Shown: positions 9,805 through 19,605 of the stretch, piece after piece
Layout of the letters: every line of letters starts with the position of its first letter
Position numbering within the stretch: position 1 is the stretch's first letter
Origin: JACVRW01 sp963733885
GTDB taxonomy: Bacteria; Actinomycetota; Thermoleophilia; Solirubrobacterales; Thermoleophilaceae
Reading direction: 5' to 3'
Assembly: GCA_963733885.1 (NCBI GenBank)
Contig: CAVTES010000011.1
Location: forward strand, 1-64,000
Length of the DNA stretch: 64,000 bases
Notes under the pieces: model-generated
Databases searched by the model: none
What the model was told of the DNA's origin: nothing
What the model saw: only the letters and a program-made list of their open reading frames with translations
Program-made: the position numbers and the translations under genes

Positions 9805-11166
9805 TCATGGCGTGGCGACGGGGCTGCGGTTGCCGTCGCGGTCGACCGCCCGGACACCAACCTGGTAGTTGTCCTTGTTGAGGTTCTCGATCGTTGCCGT
9901 GGTGACGTTTCCCACCCGGCGGCTGTGGCGTCCACAGCGCCTCCGTGGAGTCGCGCCAGACGACCTCGTAGCCGGAGACGTCGTCCTCCGGACTGGCGTT
10001 CCAACTCACTTGCGTGTCGTAGGAGAGCGCGGTGGGGATGCGCACGTTGGCCGGCGCGCGCGGCGAGCGCTCGAGCGCGGCAAGCGATGAGCCGACCACG
10101 CGCGTCACGCGCGCGAGGTAGCGGAAGTCGACGAACTCGATCAGGTCGCCGATCTGGCGTCCGTCCTCGACGCGGACGTCCTGGTGCTGGTGGTCGAAGT
10201 TCTCGTTCGGCTCGCTGAAGCGGACCGCCGCCCAGCCGCGCTCCAGGAACGAGATCTGGTCGCCACCGCGTCCGAAGCGATCGCGGCGGTAGACGAGCTG
10301 TACGCCCATCGCGGTGGCGCCGTTCTCGCCGGTCTCCTTGACGTACCGCGCGAGCTGGCGCGAGACGCCGTCATTCTCTCCGCCCAGCGACTGCCGCCGG
10401 CTGGTCTGCTGCGGCGTCTCGGCGGTCGGCACGCCCTCGTTGAGCAGCCGGATCACCGCGCGGCTCGCGGAGCCCGTTGCCGCCGTCCGGACTGCCGATG
10501 ATGTCCATGTTCAGCACACCCTGGATGTTCCAGCCGTTATCCCTGGCGAGCTGGGCGAAGTGGTCGGACCCGAGCAGCCCCTGCTCCTCGCCGGCGAAGG
10601 CCACGAACACGATCGTCGCCTCGGTCGGATGCGGGGCGAAGACCCGCGCCAGCTCGAGCACGGCCGAGGTGCCGGAGGCGTCGTCGTTTGCCCCCGGCGC
10701 GTCACTGGTGGCATTGAGCACGTCGGTCACACGCGAGTCGTAATGAGCGCCCACCACGTAGACGCGGTCGGCCGACGTGGGGTCGGTCCCGCGCAGCGTC
10801 GCCATGACGTTAGTGATCCTGGTCGGCGTCGGGACGCGCGGCACGGGCTGCTGGATGTAGCTCTGCAGCTCCACGGTCATGCGACCGCCCGACGTCGCCG
10901 CGATCTTGTCGAACTCGCTCTTGATCCAGTCACGCGCCGCGCCGATACCGCGATTCGGATCGTCCTGCGTCGAGAGCGTGTGGCGGGTCCCGAAGCTCAC
11001 GAGGCCGGCGTCATAGCGCTCCAGGCTGTCGGCGCTGACGTCCTGGAGCATCGCCCGCACGTCAGCAGGTGGCTGCCACCACGACGGCGGCACGCGCTCG
11101 GCCTGGCCCACGCTCGCCGCGGGCCGCAGCGCCGGCAACACCGCCAACGCGCCAACCACTTGGACA
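9805..11166 (-). pseudogene. M28-family metallopeptidase, frameshifted
   Basis: A secreted zinc aminopeptidase-like protein. A ribosome site (GGAGGGAGGA) precedes ATG 11166; the signal peptide (GALAVLPALRPAASVGQA) is read in the neighbouring frame from GTG 11159. The catalytic domain has the co-catalytic metal ligands in order: GAHYDSR, GANDDASG, FAGEEQG, NMDIIG and, after a shift near 10476, FDHQHQDV. A further shift near 9925 precedes the C-terminal fibronectin-III-like domain (PANVRIPTALSYDTQVSWNA; ENLNKDNYQVGVRAVDRDGN), ending SPVATP at 9805. All expected blocks are present and colinear, so this gene is full length apart from about three single-base indels. Confidence 0.85.
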
Positions 11167-11549
11167 TGGCGTCCTCCCTCCTACTCGGCGGCGCCGGGTG
11201 CGCGGGCCGGCGGGCCAGATCTTTCCGCGCCCCCGCTCGGTGCGCGGCCCTGAGCCGCACGGTACCCGGGGCAGGCGCAACCGTGGCACCGTGCACCGCC
11301 GCTAACCGCCCGCGGGAAGGCCAGGACGTGCCCGAGCATGACGGTCGCGTGTCGCCCCAAGGCTGGGTCGACGGCACCTTCTTCCTGGAGCTCATCCACC
11401 ACGCCAACCCCGAGCGCGGCGCCGACATCTTTCCTGACGTCCGAGTGCTCTAGCGATGATTTTCACCGTCGCCGCGTGTCTTCATTGGTGGACGCGGGTA
11501 GCGTCCATCAGGTCGCCCGCGCGTGAGGTCCACAACCGAGGAGATGACA
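11167..11549. other. Intergenic stretch with an unidentified C-terminal remnant
   Basis: On the plus strand an open frame ends with EHDGRVSPQGWVDGTFFLEL and HHANPERGADIFPDVRVL at 11451-11453. It looks like coding sequence (acidic, well-mixed composition) but I cannot name it and see no start. The remainder to 11549 holds the region upstream of the DUF899 gene, where intact genes begin. Confidence 0.35.
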
Positions 11550-12287
11550 ATGCCCGAGCACAAGGTGGGAACCCGTGACGAATGGCAGGCGGCACGCGAC
11601 GAGCTGGCGAAGCTCGAGGCCCAGCACGCCGAGCTGAATGAGGAGATCAAGAGGAAGCGGGTCGAGCTCCCTTGGGTCCCGGTCGAGAAGGAGTACGTGT
11701 TCGACACCGAGGTCGGGAAGAAGTCCTTGGCCGAGCTCTTCGACGGCCGTTCGCAGCTCCTCGCCTACAACATCATGTACGGGCCCGACTACTCGCTCGG
11801 TGCGTGCCCCGGATGCACGAGCCTTGGCGATGAGTTCTCCGGTGGGCTGATCCATATGAACAAGCGGGACGTGACGTTCCTCTGCTTCTCGCGCGCGCCG
11901 ATCGATCGGCTCGCCGCCTACAAGCAGCGGATGGGCTGGCAGTTCCCGTATGTCTCGACCTACGACACCGACTTCCCATGGGACTTCGCGCTCGCGATGA
12001 CCGAGGAGCAGGCGAACGAGATCCCCGAGGTGAAGGAGATGGTCGACAACCCGCCCGAGTGGCTTCGGGAATGGGGCGAGCAGATCGGGGCGGAGCTCAA
12101 GGACGGCCTGCGCGAGGGCCCGGGCTACATCGCGTTCGCGCGCGAGAACGGGACCGTCTATCACACGTACACCGTGATGGCGCCCGATCCGTTCGTTCAG
12201 CCCCACTTCAACATGCTGCTCGAGCGGACCCCGAAGCCCGGGCCCGAGGAGCCGCGCTCGTGGCGCAAGGACGAGTACCCGGACTGA
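11550..12287 (+). CDS. DUF899 family thioredoxin-like protein
   Basis: A 245-residue cytosolic protein of the DUF899 family (PF05988), which has a thioredoxin-like fold and no established substrate. Family blocks: PWVPVEKEYVFDTEVGKKSL, NIMYGPDYSLGACPGCTS with the CPGC redox-like motif at about residues 86-89, RDVTFLCFSRAP, and the end PKPGPEEPRSWRKDEYP. The ATG at 11550 is preceded by GAGGAG six bases upstream; an in-frame ATG at 11544 is the alternative. The downstream DUF2182 gene begins six bases after the stop, so the two are one transcription unit. Confidence 0.9.
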   Translation: MPEHKVGTRDEWQAARDELAKLEAQHAELNEEIKRKRVELPWVPVEKEYVFDTEVGKKSLAELFDGRSQLLAYNIMYGPDYSLGACPGCTSLGDEFSGGLIHMNKRDVTFLCFSRAPIDRLAAYKQRMGWQFPYVSTYDTDFPWDFALAMTEEQANEIPEVKEMVDNPPEWLREWGEQIGAELKDGLREGPGYIAFARENGTVYHTYTVMAPDPFVQPHFNMLLERTPKPGPEEPRSWRKDEYPD

Positions 12288-12292
12288 ACGGC

Positions 12293-13126
12293 GTGTCCTC
12301 GCTGCGGACCGTCCACGCGCATCGCCGCGATCAGCTCGCGTTGCTCGGAGGGCTTCTGGCGCTCGCGGTCGTGGCCTGGCTTGTCACCGGCGACCGGATG
12401 GGGAGCATGGACTCGATGCCCGGGATGGCCCTCGGAGGCCTCGGCTTCTACATCACCGTCTGGGTAGTGATGATGGCGGCGATGATGTTCCCACCGCTGG
12501 CTCCGACGGTGCTGACGTACGACCGCCTTCGAGGGGAGTCCGTCGCTCGCGGCAACGGAGCCCCGGTTGACGCAACCGCCCTGTTTCTCTGCGGTTACCT
12601 GTTGGTGTGGACCGCGGCGGGCCTCGTCGCCTACGCTCTGTTCGAGTTCGTCCGTTCCCTCGACCCGCTGTTCCTGGCCTGGGACGAGGCCGGTCGGTAC
12701 GTCACCGCGGGCGTCATCGTGGCCGCGACCGCCTACCAGCTGACGCCGGCCAAGGAGGCCTGCTTGGCCGCGTGCCGCAACCCGACGACGGTCCTCGCCG
12801 AGCGCTGGCGGGACGGCCGGGCAGGTGCGATGGAGTTGGGCATCCGGTACGGGGCCTGGTGCGTCGGCTGCTGCTGGGCGCTAATGGTGGCGCTGTTCGC
12901 CGTGGGCGTCATGAGCCTGGGGTGGATGGCGTTGATTGCGGCGTTCATCGGGGCAGAGAGGCTGCTGCCGTGGCCGAGTGCAGCCCGGGGAGCCGTGGCC
13001 TTGTCGCTGCTCGTGCTTGGGCTGGGCGTGGCGTTCTTCCCGGCTGACCTCCCGGGGTTCGCCGAGCCGGACGGCGCGATGCACGGAGGCAACGGCCCTG
13101 GCGAGTCCATGCAGATGAAGCGCTGA
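12293..13126 (+). CDS. DUF2182 integral membrane protein
   Basis: A 277-residue protein of the DUF2182 family (PF09948), predicted metal-binding membrane proteins. Starts at GTG 12293, right after the DUF899 stop. Hydrophobic segments include LALLGGLLALAVVAWLV, a methionine-rich VVMMAAMMFPPLAPTVL, FLCGYLLVWTAAGLVAYALF, AGVIVAATAYQL, and two near the C-terminus. Paired cysteines occur in ACLAACRNP and GAWCVGCCW, and the tail is Met/His rich (AMHGGNG, MQMKR), features that fit metal handling. In other genomes DUF2182 is often next to DUF1326 genes; here the partner is DUF899. Confidence 0.88.
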   Translation: MSSLRTVHAHRRDQLALLGGLLALAVVAWLVTGDRMGSMDSMPGMALGGLGFYITVWVVMMAAMMFPPLAPTVLTYDRLRGESVARGNGAPVDATALFLCGYLLVWTAAGLVAYALFEFVRSLDPLFLAWDEAGRYVTAGVIVAATAYQLTPAKEACLAACRNPTTVLAERWRDGRAGAMELGIRYGAWCVGCCWALMVALFAVGVMSLGWMALIAAFIGAERLLPWPSAARGAVALSLLVLGLGVAFFPADLPGFAEPDGAMHGGNGPGESMQMKR

Positions 13127-13353
13127 ATCTCGACGTCATGCTCGTCGGCGTCGACCTTGACATGGCGAGCGGGCGCCTACCTGACGTCTAAGATGCAGGC
13201 GCTTCCGGCCATCCGGGGTCTGATCGGCGCCGAGGGCCTCCCGCAGCTCGAGGCCGGCCGGTAGTCGTTGCCAGCGTCGTCGTGCGGGACGGTCGGCAAC
13301 CCCGAGCCCGCGCGGCGCCCGGGTTGCTCCGTCCGTGCTGCCACGATGTCCCG

Positions 13354-15439
13354 GTGACCACCGCCGCCCGTGAGACGTTCGAGACCGGGGCGCTTGATCG
13401 TCTGCGTACGCTCACGGGAGACCCTTCGGCGGAGTTTCGTCCCGATCAGCTCGAGGCGATCCGCGACGTGGTCCTCGACCGCAGCCGCGTGCTCTGCGTG
13501 CAGCGGACCGGCTGGGGGAAGTCGGCGGTGTACTTCGTCGCGACGGCCCTCCTGCGTGACGCGGGGGCGGGGCCAACGCTGATCGTCAGTCCCCTGCTCG
13601 CGCTGATGCGGAACCAGATCGTCGCGGCCGAGCGGCTCGGGCTGCGGGCCCACACGATCAACAGCACCAACCGCGGCGAGTGGGATCGCGTCCGCGAGCT
13701 ACTCGCCGACGGCACCGTCGACCTGCTCCTGATCAGCCCCGAGCGACTCAACAATCCGCGCTTCCGCGACGAAATGCTGCCGCTCTTTGCGGCCTCGGTC
13801 GGGCTGCTGGTGATCGACGAGGCCCATTGCATCTCCGACTGGGGACACGACTTCCGTCCTGACTACCGCCGGGTCAAGGACATGCTCGACGCGCTCGCCC
13901 CGCAGGTAGCCGTCCTCGGCACGACCGCGACCGCGAACGACCGCGTGGTCGGCGACGTGCTCGAGCAACTGGCCGGTGCGAACAACGAGCCGCTGCGCTC
14001 CTACCGCGGCCCGCTCGCGCGCACCAGCCTGCGCCTCGAGACGCTCGACCTGCCACGTCCCGCCGAGCGGCTCGCCTGGCTCGTCGAGCACCTTCCGCGG
14101 CTGCCCGGCTCGGGGATCGTCTACACGCTCACCAAGCGCGATGCCGAGCAAGTCGCGGCCTTCCTGACCGCCAACGGGGTCCCTGCGCTCGCCTACAGCG
14201 GCGAGCAGGACACCGAGCAGCGGATCGCCACCGAGGAGCGCCTGCTCCGCAACGAGATCAAGGTCGTGGTCGCCACCAGTGCGCTCGGGATGGGCTACGA
14301 CAAGTCGGACCTGACCTTCATCGTCCACTTCCAGGCGCCCGGATCGGTCGTCGCCTACTACCAGCAGGTCGGCCGCGCCGGCCGCGGCGTCGCCCACGCC
14401 GACGTGATCCTCCTGCGCGGCGGCGAGGACCGCAGGATCCAGGACTTCTTCATCGAGCAGGCGTTCCCAGCGCGCGAGCGCGTGCGCGCGGTGCGCGACG
14501 AGCTCGCGGCCGTCGGGCGACGAGGGCCGCACGACGCGCGAGCTGATGAGCGTCGTCAACGTCGGCATGGAGCGGATCGAGTCGATGCTCAAGATCCTCG
14601 ACGTCGAGGGCGCGGTGACTCGCGCCGGCAACCGCTGGCACGCCGTGCCCGACAGCGACTGGAGCTACGACTCGACGCGCTACGAGCAGGTCACCGCCCT
14701 GCGCCGGGCCGAGCAGGAAGCGATGGCGGCATACGGCGCCGACGGCCGCTGCCTCATGCGCGCCCTGCAGGAGGAGCTCGACGATCCCGATCCCGAGGAC
14801 TGCGGCCGCTGCTCGGTCTGCACCGAGGCGCGCTTCGGCAACCCGCCCGACGCGAGCCTCGTCGAGGTCGCCCAGCGCCACTTACGCTCGCGTCCGCTCG
14901 AGCTCGAGGTGCGCAAGATGGCGCCGGACGCCGCGACCGGGGCGATGCGCAAGATTCCCGACGACGCTCGCACCGAGCCCGGCTGGGCGCTCGCGCGCGT
15001 GGGTGACGGTGGCTGGTGGCCGGCGATCGAGCGTGGCCTGCGCGCCGGCCGCCTCGACGACGAGATCGCCGTCGCGCTGGCCGACGTCCTGAGGGAGGCC
15101 GGGACGCGCGTCGCGTGGGTCACCACCGTCCCATCGGCTCGCCTCGGGGGCGTGGTCCCCGATCTGGCCGAGCGCGTCGCCGCCGAGCTCGGCGTCGAGT
15201 ACCTCGGCCTTGTCGCCCGCAGCGTGGACCGTCCACCCCAGCGCGAGATGGCGAACGCCTTCCAGCAGGCGGCCAACGTGCGCGGCGCCTTCACTGTTAC
15301 AGCCACACCGCCCGCCGGCGCGGGCGTCCTGCTCGACGACCGCCGCCTCTCCGGCTGGACGATCGCGATGGTCGGTGGCCAGCTCCGCCGCGCCGGTGCC
15401 GAGGCAGTGGTGCCGCTCACCCTTGCGACGCTGATGTGA
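13354..15439 (+). CDS. recQ: RecQ-family DNA helicase with phosphoribosyltransferase-like C-terminus (one frameshift)
   Basis: An ATP-dependent 3'-5' DNA helicase of about 695 residues, reading in frame 1 from GTG 13354 to about 14515 and then in frame 2 to the stop at 15437. Motifs: FRPDQLEAI, Walker A RTGWGKSAVYF, SPLLALMRNQ, DEAH box VIDEAHCISDWGHDFRPDYR (residue ~150), TTATAND, ATSALGMGYDK, and QQVGRAGRG. Past the shift come a winged-helix-like TRELMSVVNV, and zinc-binding cysteines in EDCGRCSVC. The last ~170 residues are unusual: VLLDDRRLSGWTIAMVGGQL resembles a PRPP-loop of type I phosphoribosyltransferases. A single-base indel near 14515 explains the break; sequencing error or recent mutation cannot be separated here. 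Confidence 0.85.
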
Positions 15440-15723
15440 CTCGGGCGCGGACGCCTCTTGTCCCGGCTGGCCTACACCACCGTCGAAGGGCGGCAGCAGC
15501 TACTCGGCGCCCTCGCGGACGAGGAGATCGGACTTGCGACGCGTCACTGGGCGCGGCGCACGAGCGGCTCGTTATTGCAACCGCGGACACGCGCGAAGAA
15601 GAGCTGTTCGGCCCGGCCCAGGCGCGTACGGGCGCGCGAAGCGGACGCATGTACACACGAATCGGCCACGCCGACGGCAAGACGGTCCATCACAATGGGA
15701 ACCCCCGAACCTGTGAGGTCGAG

Positions 15724-16599
15724 ATGACCCTTGGCGAAAACTCCGCCAACAGCGCAGTCGGTGCACTCGAGTCGGTCGAGGCGGTCGACGCGGCCGCGCT
15801 CAAGCTTGCCGGGGCGGTGACCAATGCCATCCCCGTCGGTGCGCCGCGGGACGCGCTATCCGGCACGTGGCTCGGCCATGCGCTCCATCCGTTGCTGACG
15901 GATGTGGTCATCGGGTCGTTCCTCAGCGCGACGCTGCTCGACCTGCTCGGCGGCGACGACACCGGCCGCGCGAGCGAGCGTCTCATCGAGATCGGTCTCG
16001 TGACCTCCGCGCCGACGGTCGCCAGCGGCCTGAGCGATTGGGCCATGACCGTCTACGGCGACCGCCGCGCCCGCCCGGTTGGGCTAGCGCACGCGAGCGC
16101 GAACCTGACCGCGTCCACGCTGTATGCGGCGTCGCTCGCCGCGCGGCGCCGGGGCGCCCCGGGCCGGGGCAAGCTGCTCGGCGTCGCGGGCGGCGCGGTG
16201 CTCTCAGTCGGTGCCTTCCTCGGCGGGCACCTCTCGTTCACGCGCGGAGTCGGTGTCAACGAGACGACGTTCGACGAGGGGCCCCGCGACTGGACGACGG
16301 TCGAGGCGGGCGAGCTCGAGGACGGCCAGCCGACCAGCGCGATGGCGGGCGACACGCCCGTTCTGCTGCTCAGGCACAACGGTCACCTGCACGCGCTGCA
16401 CGATCGCTGCTCGCACCGCGGCTGCCCGCTCAGCAGCGGTGAGGTCGAGGGCGAGTCCATCACCTGCCCCTGCCACGGCTCGCGCTTCGACCTTCGCGAC
16501 GGCTCGATCGAACGCGGCCCGGCGACGGCGCCGCAACCCGTATTCGAGACCCGCGACCGCGAGGGCGGGATCGAGGTCAGGCTACCCGCGCCCGCCTGA
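15724..16599 (+). CDS. Rieske [2Fe-2S] protein with N-terminal membrane domain
   Basis: A 291-residue protein combining a membrane part and a Rieske ferredoxin domain. The N-terminal half (GTWLGHALHPLLTDVVIGSF, SERLIEIGLVTSAPTVASGL) matches the DUF2231-like membrane domain with its conserved GHxxHPxLTDxxIG. The C-terminal half has the Rieske cluster ligands CSHRGCPLSSG and CPCHGSRFD (C-x-H...C-x2-H; first motif here C-S-H). It probably transfers electrons at the inner face of the membrane. ATG 15724 has GAGG ten bases upstream. An upstream in-frame ATG at 15649 exists but lacks support. Confidence 0.9.
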   Translation: MTLGENSANSAVGALESVEAVDAAALKLAGAVTNAIPVGAPRDALSGTWLGHALHPLLTDVVIGSFLSATLLDLLGGDDTGRASERLIEIGLVTSAPTVASGLSDWAMTVYGDRRARPVGLAHASANLTASTLYAASLAARRRGAPGRGKLLGVAGGAVLSVGAFLGGHLSFTRGVGVNETTFDEGPRDWTTVEAGELEDGQPTSAMAGDTPVLLLRHNGHLHALHDRCSHRGCPLSSGEVEGESITCPCHGSRFDLRDGSIERGPATAPQPVFETRDREGGIEVRLPAPA

Positions 16600-16635
16600 C
16601 TCGCTGGCCTCGGCCTCGCCGCATAGGGTTGTGGC

Positions 16636-16839
16636 ATGGACGAACTGGTGGTCGTCAAAGTCGTTGGGACCGAGCCGGAGGCCGAACTGCTGTGCTCGCT
16701 GTTGCGGAGTGCGGGTATCGACTGCGCGGGCCGACAGACCAACCTGGGAGCGGGGCGGCCGATGGCATGCGAGGCGGCCCAAGGAGCTAGTCGTCCGCCG
16801 CTAGACCTGGACGATGTTCGCAACATCCTGCGGGAATAG
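16636..16839 (+). CDS. DUF2007-like small protein, centre out of frame
   Basis: A 67-residue ORF. The N-terminal part VVVKVVGTEPEAELLCSLLR with SAGIDCAGRQTNLGAG is the typical start of DUF2007 'signal transducing' proteins. In the family a segment like GGPxELVVRxEDL follows; here that segment (GGPKELVVRR) is present in another frame at about 16775-16800, and the original frame resumes for DLDDVRNILRE. Two compensating indels are the simplest reading. No function beyond the family name is known. Confidence 0.7.
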   Translation: MDELVVVKVVGTEPEAELLCSLLRSAGIDCAGRQTNLGAGRPMACEAAQGASRPPLDLDDVRNILRE

Positions 16840-16854
16840 GCGCCTGCCTCCGTC

Positions 16855-18501
16855 TTATGCGGGTTTGCCGGCGTCGATCCACCCGCGGAAGGCGGCGACG
16901 CGCTCCGCGGGCCATGCGCCGTCGCATGGCATCGTGCCGGCCTCGAGCCGGCCGAGGATGGCGTCGGCGTGGGTCGAGACGTCGTCGAGGGACCAGAGAT
17001 CGAACGCGAAGCGCATCGAATCGCGGTCGCGCTCGCGAAACAGTGGCTTGATGTGCTCCTCGAAGTGCAGCGGCTCGTCCGGCCCCGACAGCTGAGCTGA
17101 GTCGCTCGCGATTGTGGCTGCCCCACCGCCATCGGTCAAGAAGCGACTCGCCGCGCCCCAGTCGGGGAAGTGCCGAGCAAGCGAGTCCGCCACGGCCGTC
17201 AGCGCGCCCTCAACAGGTCCGAGCGCGCTCGCGACGTCCTCCGGCGAGCTCTTTATGACCGCAGCGCAGAAGCTCGAGGCATCGCGCAGGCGCTCCTCGA
17301 GCAGGACCCAGGCGGATTCCCGATGCGGCATGAGGTCGTCGTCCTCGTAGAAGAGCTCGAAGCTCGGCCCGGCGGTGCGCCCCGGGTACTCAGGTCCGAC
17401 TGGCAGCGTCGTGATCAGGTTGCCGAGCGGCCTGAGCACGCCCCCCATCAGGGTGACCGCCGCGTTCGCCAGCGTTCCCAGCTGCGCGTCCGTCTCCTCC
17501 GTGTGCGCGAAGTACCGCTCCAGGACCTGCAGGAGGATCTCGTAGCTGACATTGAAGAGATCCGTGCACAGGGACGTCACGCGATCGCCGATGAGGGGGA
17601 TCGAGGCGTCGCGCTCGCCACGACGCACGGCCGCGAACATCGCGGGGCGGACCGGATCGGCCGCCGGATTCGCCGCGAGCATCCCGCGGTACTCCTCGAG
17701 GATCTGGACGAACTGGCCGAAGTGGGCCGCCTCCCAATGCCCGCGCGCCCCCTCGCCCTGCTCGAGGATCGTGTCGAGCGCTCGCTGGGCCGACGCGAGA
17801 TCGGTCACGGCCACGAGCTCGGGCCAGTGGAAGTCGGTGCTCGTCGCCTGTGCGCGCGGCGGCCCGACGAAGAGGTTGCGCTCGCCGAACTTGTCAGCGA
17901 GGTGCGCCAGACCGTGCTCGATCGAGCGATACAGGTGGCCGATTGTTGCGAAGTCCTGCAGCTGGGGCACGATGTCGCCTTCGGCCATCAGGGGCACCGC
18001 ATCGTGCACGGGCGCGTCGATGCCTTTTGCGCCCTCGAGCGCCATGCCCTCCGGGCGCTCGAGGAACATGAAGTGCTGTAACGCCCGCTCGCCGAAGGGC
18101 ACCAGTGTCAGGTTCACACCGGCCGGATAGTGGTGCGCAGGTGCGGGCAGGTTCGGCCGGGTCAGATGAGGCGCCGCACCGATCGCGGAGAGCACGTTCT
18201 GCACGAGCGCGAGGTGCAGCATCTCCTCGGTGGCGACGTGGGCGACCGCGTGGCGCCAGCGGCTGACGGCTTCGAGTTCCTCCGACGTGAGCCCCTCGTC
18301 CGTGCTTTGCTTCAGCGAGAACGCCGCGAACAGGTACTGGCACATGATCCCGTGCTCGAGCTCGGCGGCCTGGCACAGCATGTAGATGAGCGCCTCGCGA
18401 TGCTCGATGACAAACGGCGCCTCGGGCTCCGCCCGTCCGCCGCGCGTCGCCAACACCTCGGCGAGGCGACCCCGCCCGGCAGTGCCGGTCGGGTCAGTCA
18501 T
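16855..18501 (-). CDS. Ferritin-like (VioB/PF12902-type) iron protein
   Basis: A 548-residue protein. The N-terminal half is a ferritin-like four-helix domain: MLCQAAELEHGIMCQYLFAA supplies the first glutamate and histidine ligands and VATEEMLHLALVQNVL the second EExxH. This is the PF12902 'ferritin-like' domain first known from the VioB enzyme of violacein synthesis. The middle continues with a long helical region. The last 80 residues (FEEHIKPLFRERDRDSMRF, then MPCDGAWP) form a domain found at the end of many such proteins, resembling a heme-less cytochrome-c-like module. It starts at ATG 18501, immediately after the stop codon of the upstream hydrolase, so the two are cotranscribed. Confidence 0.85.
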   Translation of the reverse strand: MTDPTGTAGRGRLAEVLATRGGRAEPEAPFVIEHREALIYMLCQAAELEHGIMCQYLFAAFSLKQSTDEGLTSEELEAVSRWRHAVAHVATEEMLHLALVQNVLSAIGAAPHLTRPNLPAPAHHYPAGVNLTLVPFGERALQHFMFLERPEGMALEGAKGIDAPVHDAVPLMAEGDIVPQLQDFATIGHLYRSIEHGLAHLADKFGERNLFVGPPRAQATSTDFHWPELVAVTDLASAQRALDTILEQGEGARGHWEAAHFGQFVQILEEYRGMLAANPAADPVRPAMFAAVRRGERDASIPLIGDRVTSLCTDLFNVSYEILLQVLERYFAHTEETDAQLGTLANAAVTLMGGVLRPLGNLITTLPVGPEYPGRTAGPSFELFYEDDDLMPHRESAWVLLEERLRDASSFCAAVIKSSPEDVASALGPVEGALTAVADSLARHFPDWGAASRFLTDGGGAATIASDSAQLSGPDEPLHFEEHIKPLFRERDRDSMRFAFDLWSLDDVSTHADAILGRLEAGTMPCDGAWPAERVAAFRGWIDAGKPA

Positions 18502-19373
18502 CTAGACGAATCGCTTCACGAAGTCGAGTGCCGTCTGTGCCACCTCGCGCCAGCCGCTGTCGATCGTGAGCGAGTGCCCGCGGTTCGGGATCCTGGTGAT
18601 CTCGGTGACTGACTGATTGTGCTTCTGGCGCTTGTAGGCGGCGTTGGCGATCGCCCACGGGACGGTGTGGTCCTTCTCGCCCTCGATGATCAGCAGCGGG
18701 CCACGGGCTGGATTCCTGGGATCGACCTTCGCCTCGGTGAAGGGGTTCACATTTGCGTTCGCCATCTGCGCCAGCGCCACCCCGGGCCCGGCGACGTGGT
18801 ACGTGTCGTACAGCTGCCGCGCCTCCTCGTCGTCGAGCGCGTTGGCCCATCCGTACTTGAACTGGTCGAACGTGAGGGTGACCGCCCGGCCTCGATTGAG
18901 CGGATTCGCAGCACCGGGCCGGCCAACTTCAGTGTCGAGAACGGCAGGGGCAGGACGCCTCGGAACGGCCCCGGGTCGATCGCCACCGAGGCGGCCGACA
19001 GCCCCCGGTCGGCGATCATCTGGGTCAGCAGGCCGCCCGTGGAATGGCCCATCACGGCCGGCTTCTTGTCGAGCTGGCCGATCACCGCGGCGGTGTGGTC
19101 GGCAACCCGCTTCAGAGTCTTCCTCGCGAGGACCTCGGGGTTGGCGCGAGCCTCCTCGACCGATTCCGGATCGTCCGGCCAGGAGGGCGTCACACCCGCG
19201 TAGCCGTTCTCTTCGAACACACCGACCCAGTTGTCCCAGCTGCTCGGCAGCAGCCAAAGCCCATGGATGAAGACGACAGGCGTCTTGCCGCTCGAGTTGG
19301 CTCGATCGATCTGGCGCTGCTCGCGCTCAGTGATCTCGGCTTCGGTAGGGACGGTGTTCGGCGATGCGGACAT
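18502..19373 (-). CDS. Alpha/beta hydrolase, one frameshift
   Basis: An alpha/beta hydrolase of about 290 residues. The N-terminal part runs from ATG 19373: VVFIHGLWLLPSSWDNW, then the nucleophile elbow GHSTGG. Near 18910 the reading shifts frame; the C-terminal part has the lid (QFKYGWANALDDEEARQLYD), the acid in IIEGEKDHTVP and the histidine in RIPNRGHSLTID. All triad members exist, so a single indel (or a sequencing error) is the only damage. Its stop codon touches the start of the ferritin-like gene, giving a two-gene operon. The same lid type is seen in hydrolases acting on small esters. Confidence 0.82.
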
Positions 19374-19605
19374 GAGTCGAATCCTTTCATGGTGATAGCG
19401 GGCCTACCGGCCCGCTTGTTGCAGGATGCGGCGACGCCCATATTTCACCGCTCCACCACCTTCCTGGCGCAAGGGGGATGTGTCATGCAGCGAGGCCCCC
19501 GCACGCGAGGCGTTCTCGCATCGGCCAGGACGCCAGCCTGACTGGCTAGTCGCTAGGCGCGCTTGAGGTGGCTGGCCGGAACGCGGCTGAGCTGGTTGCG
19601 CGAGG

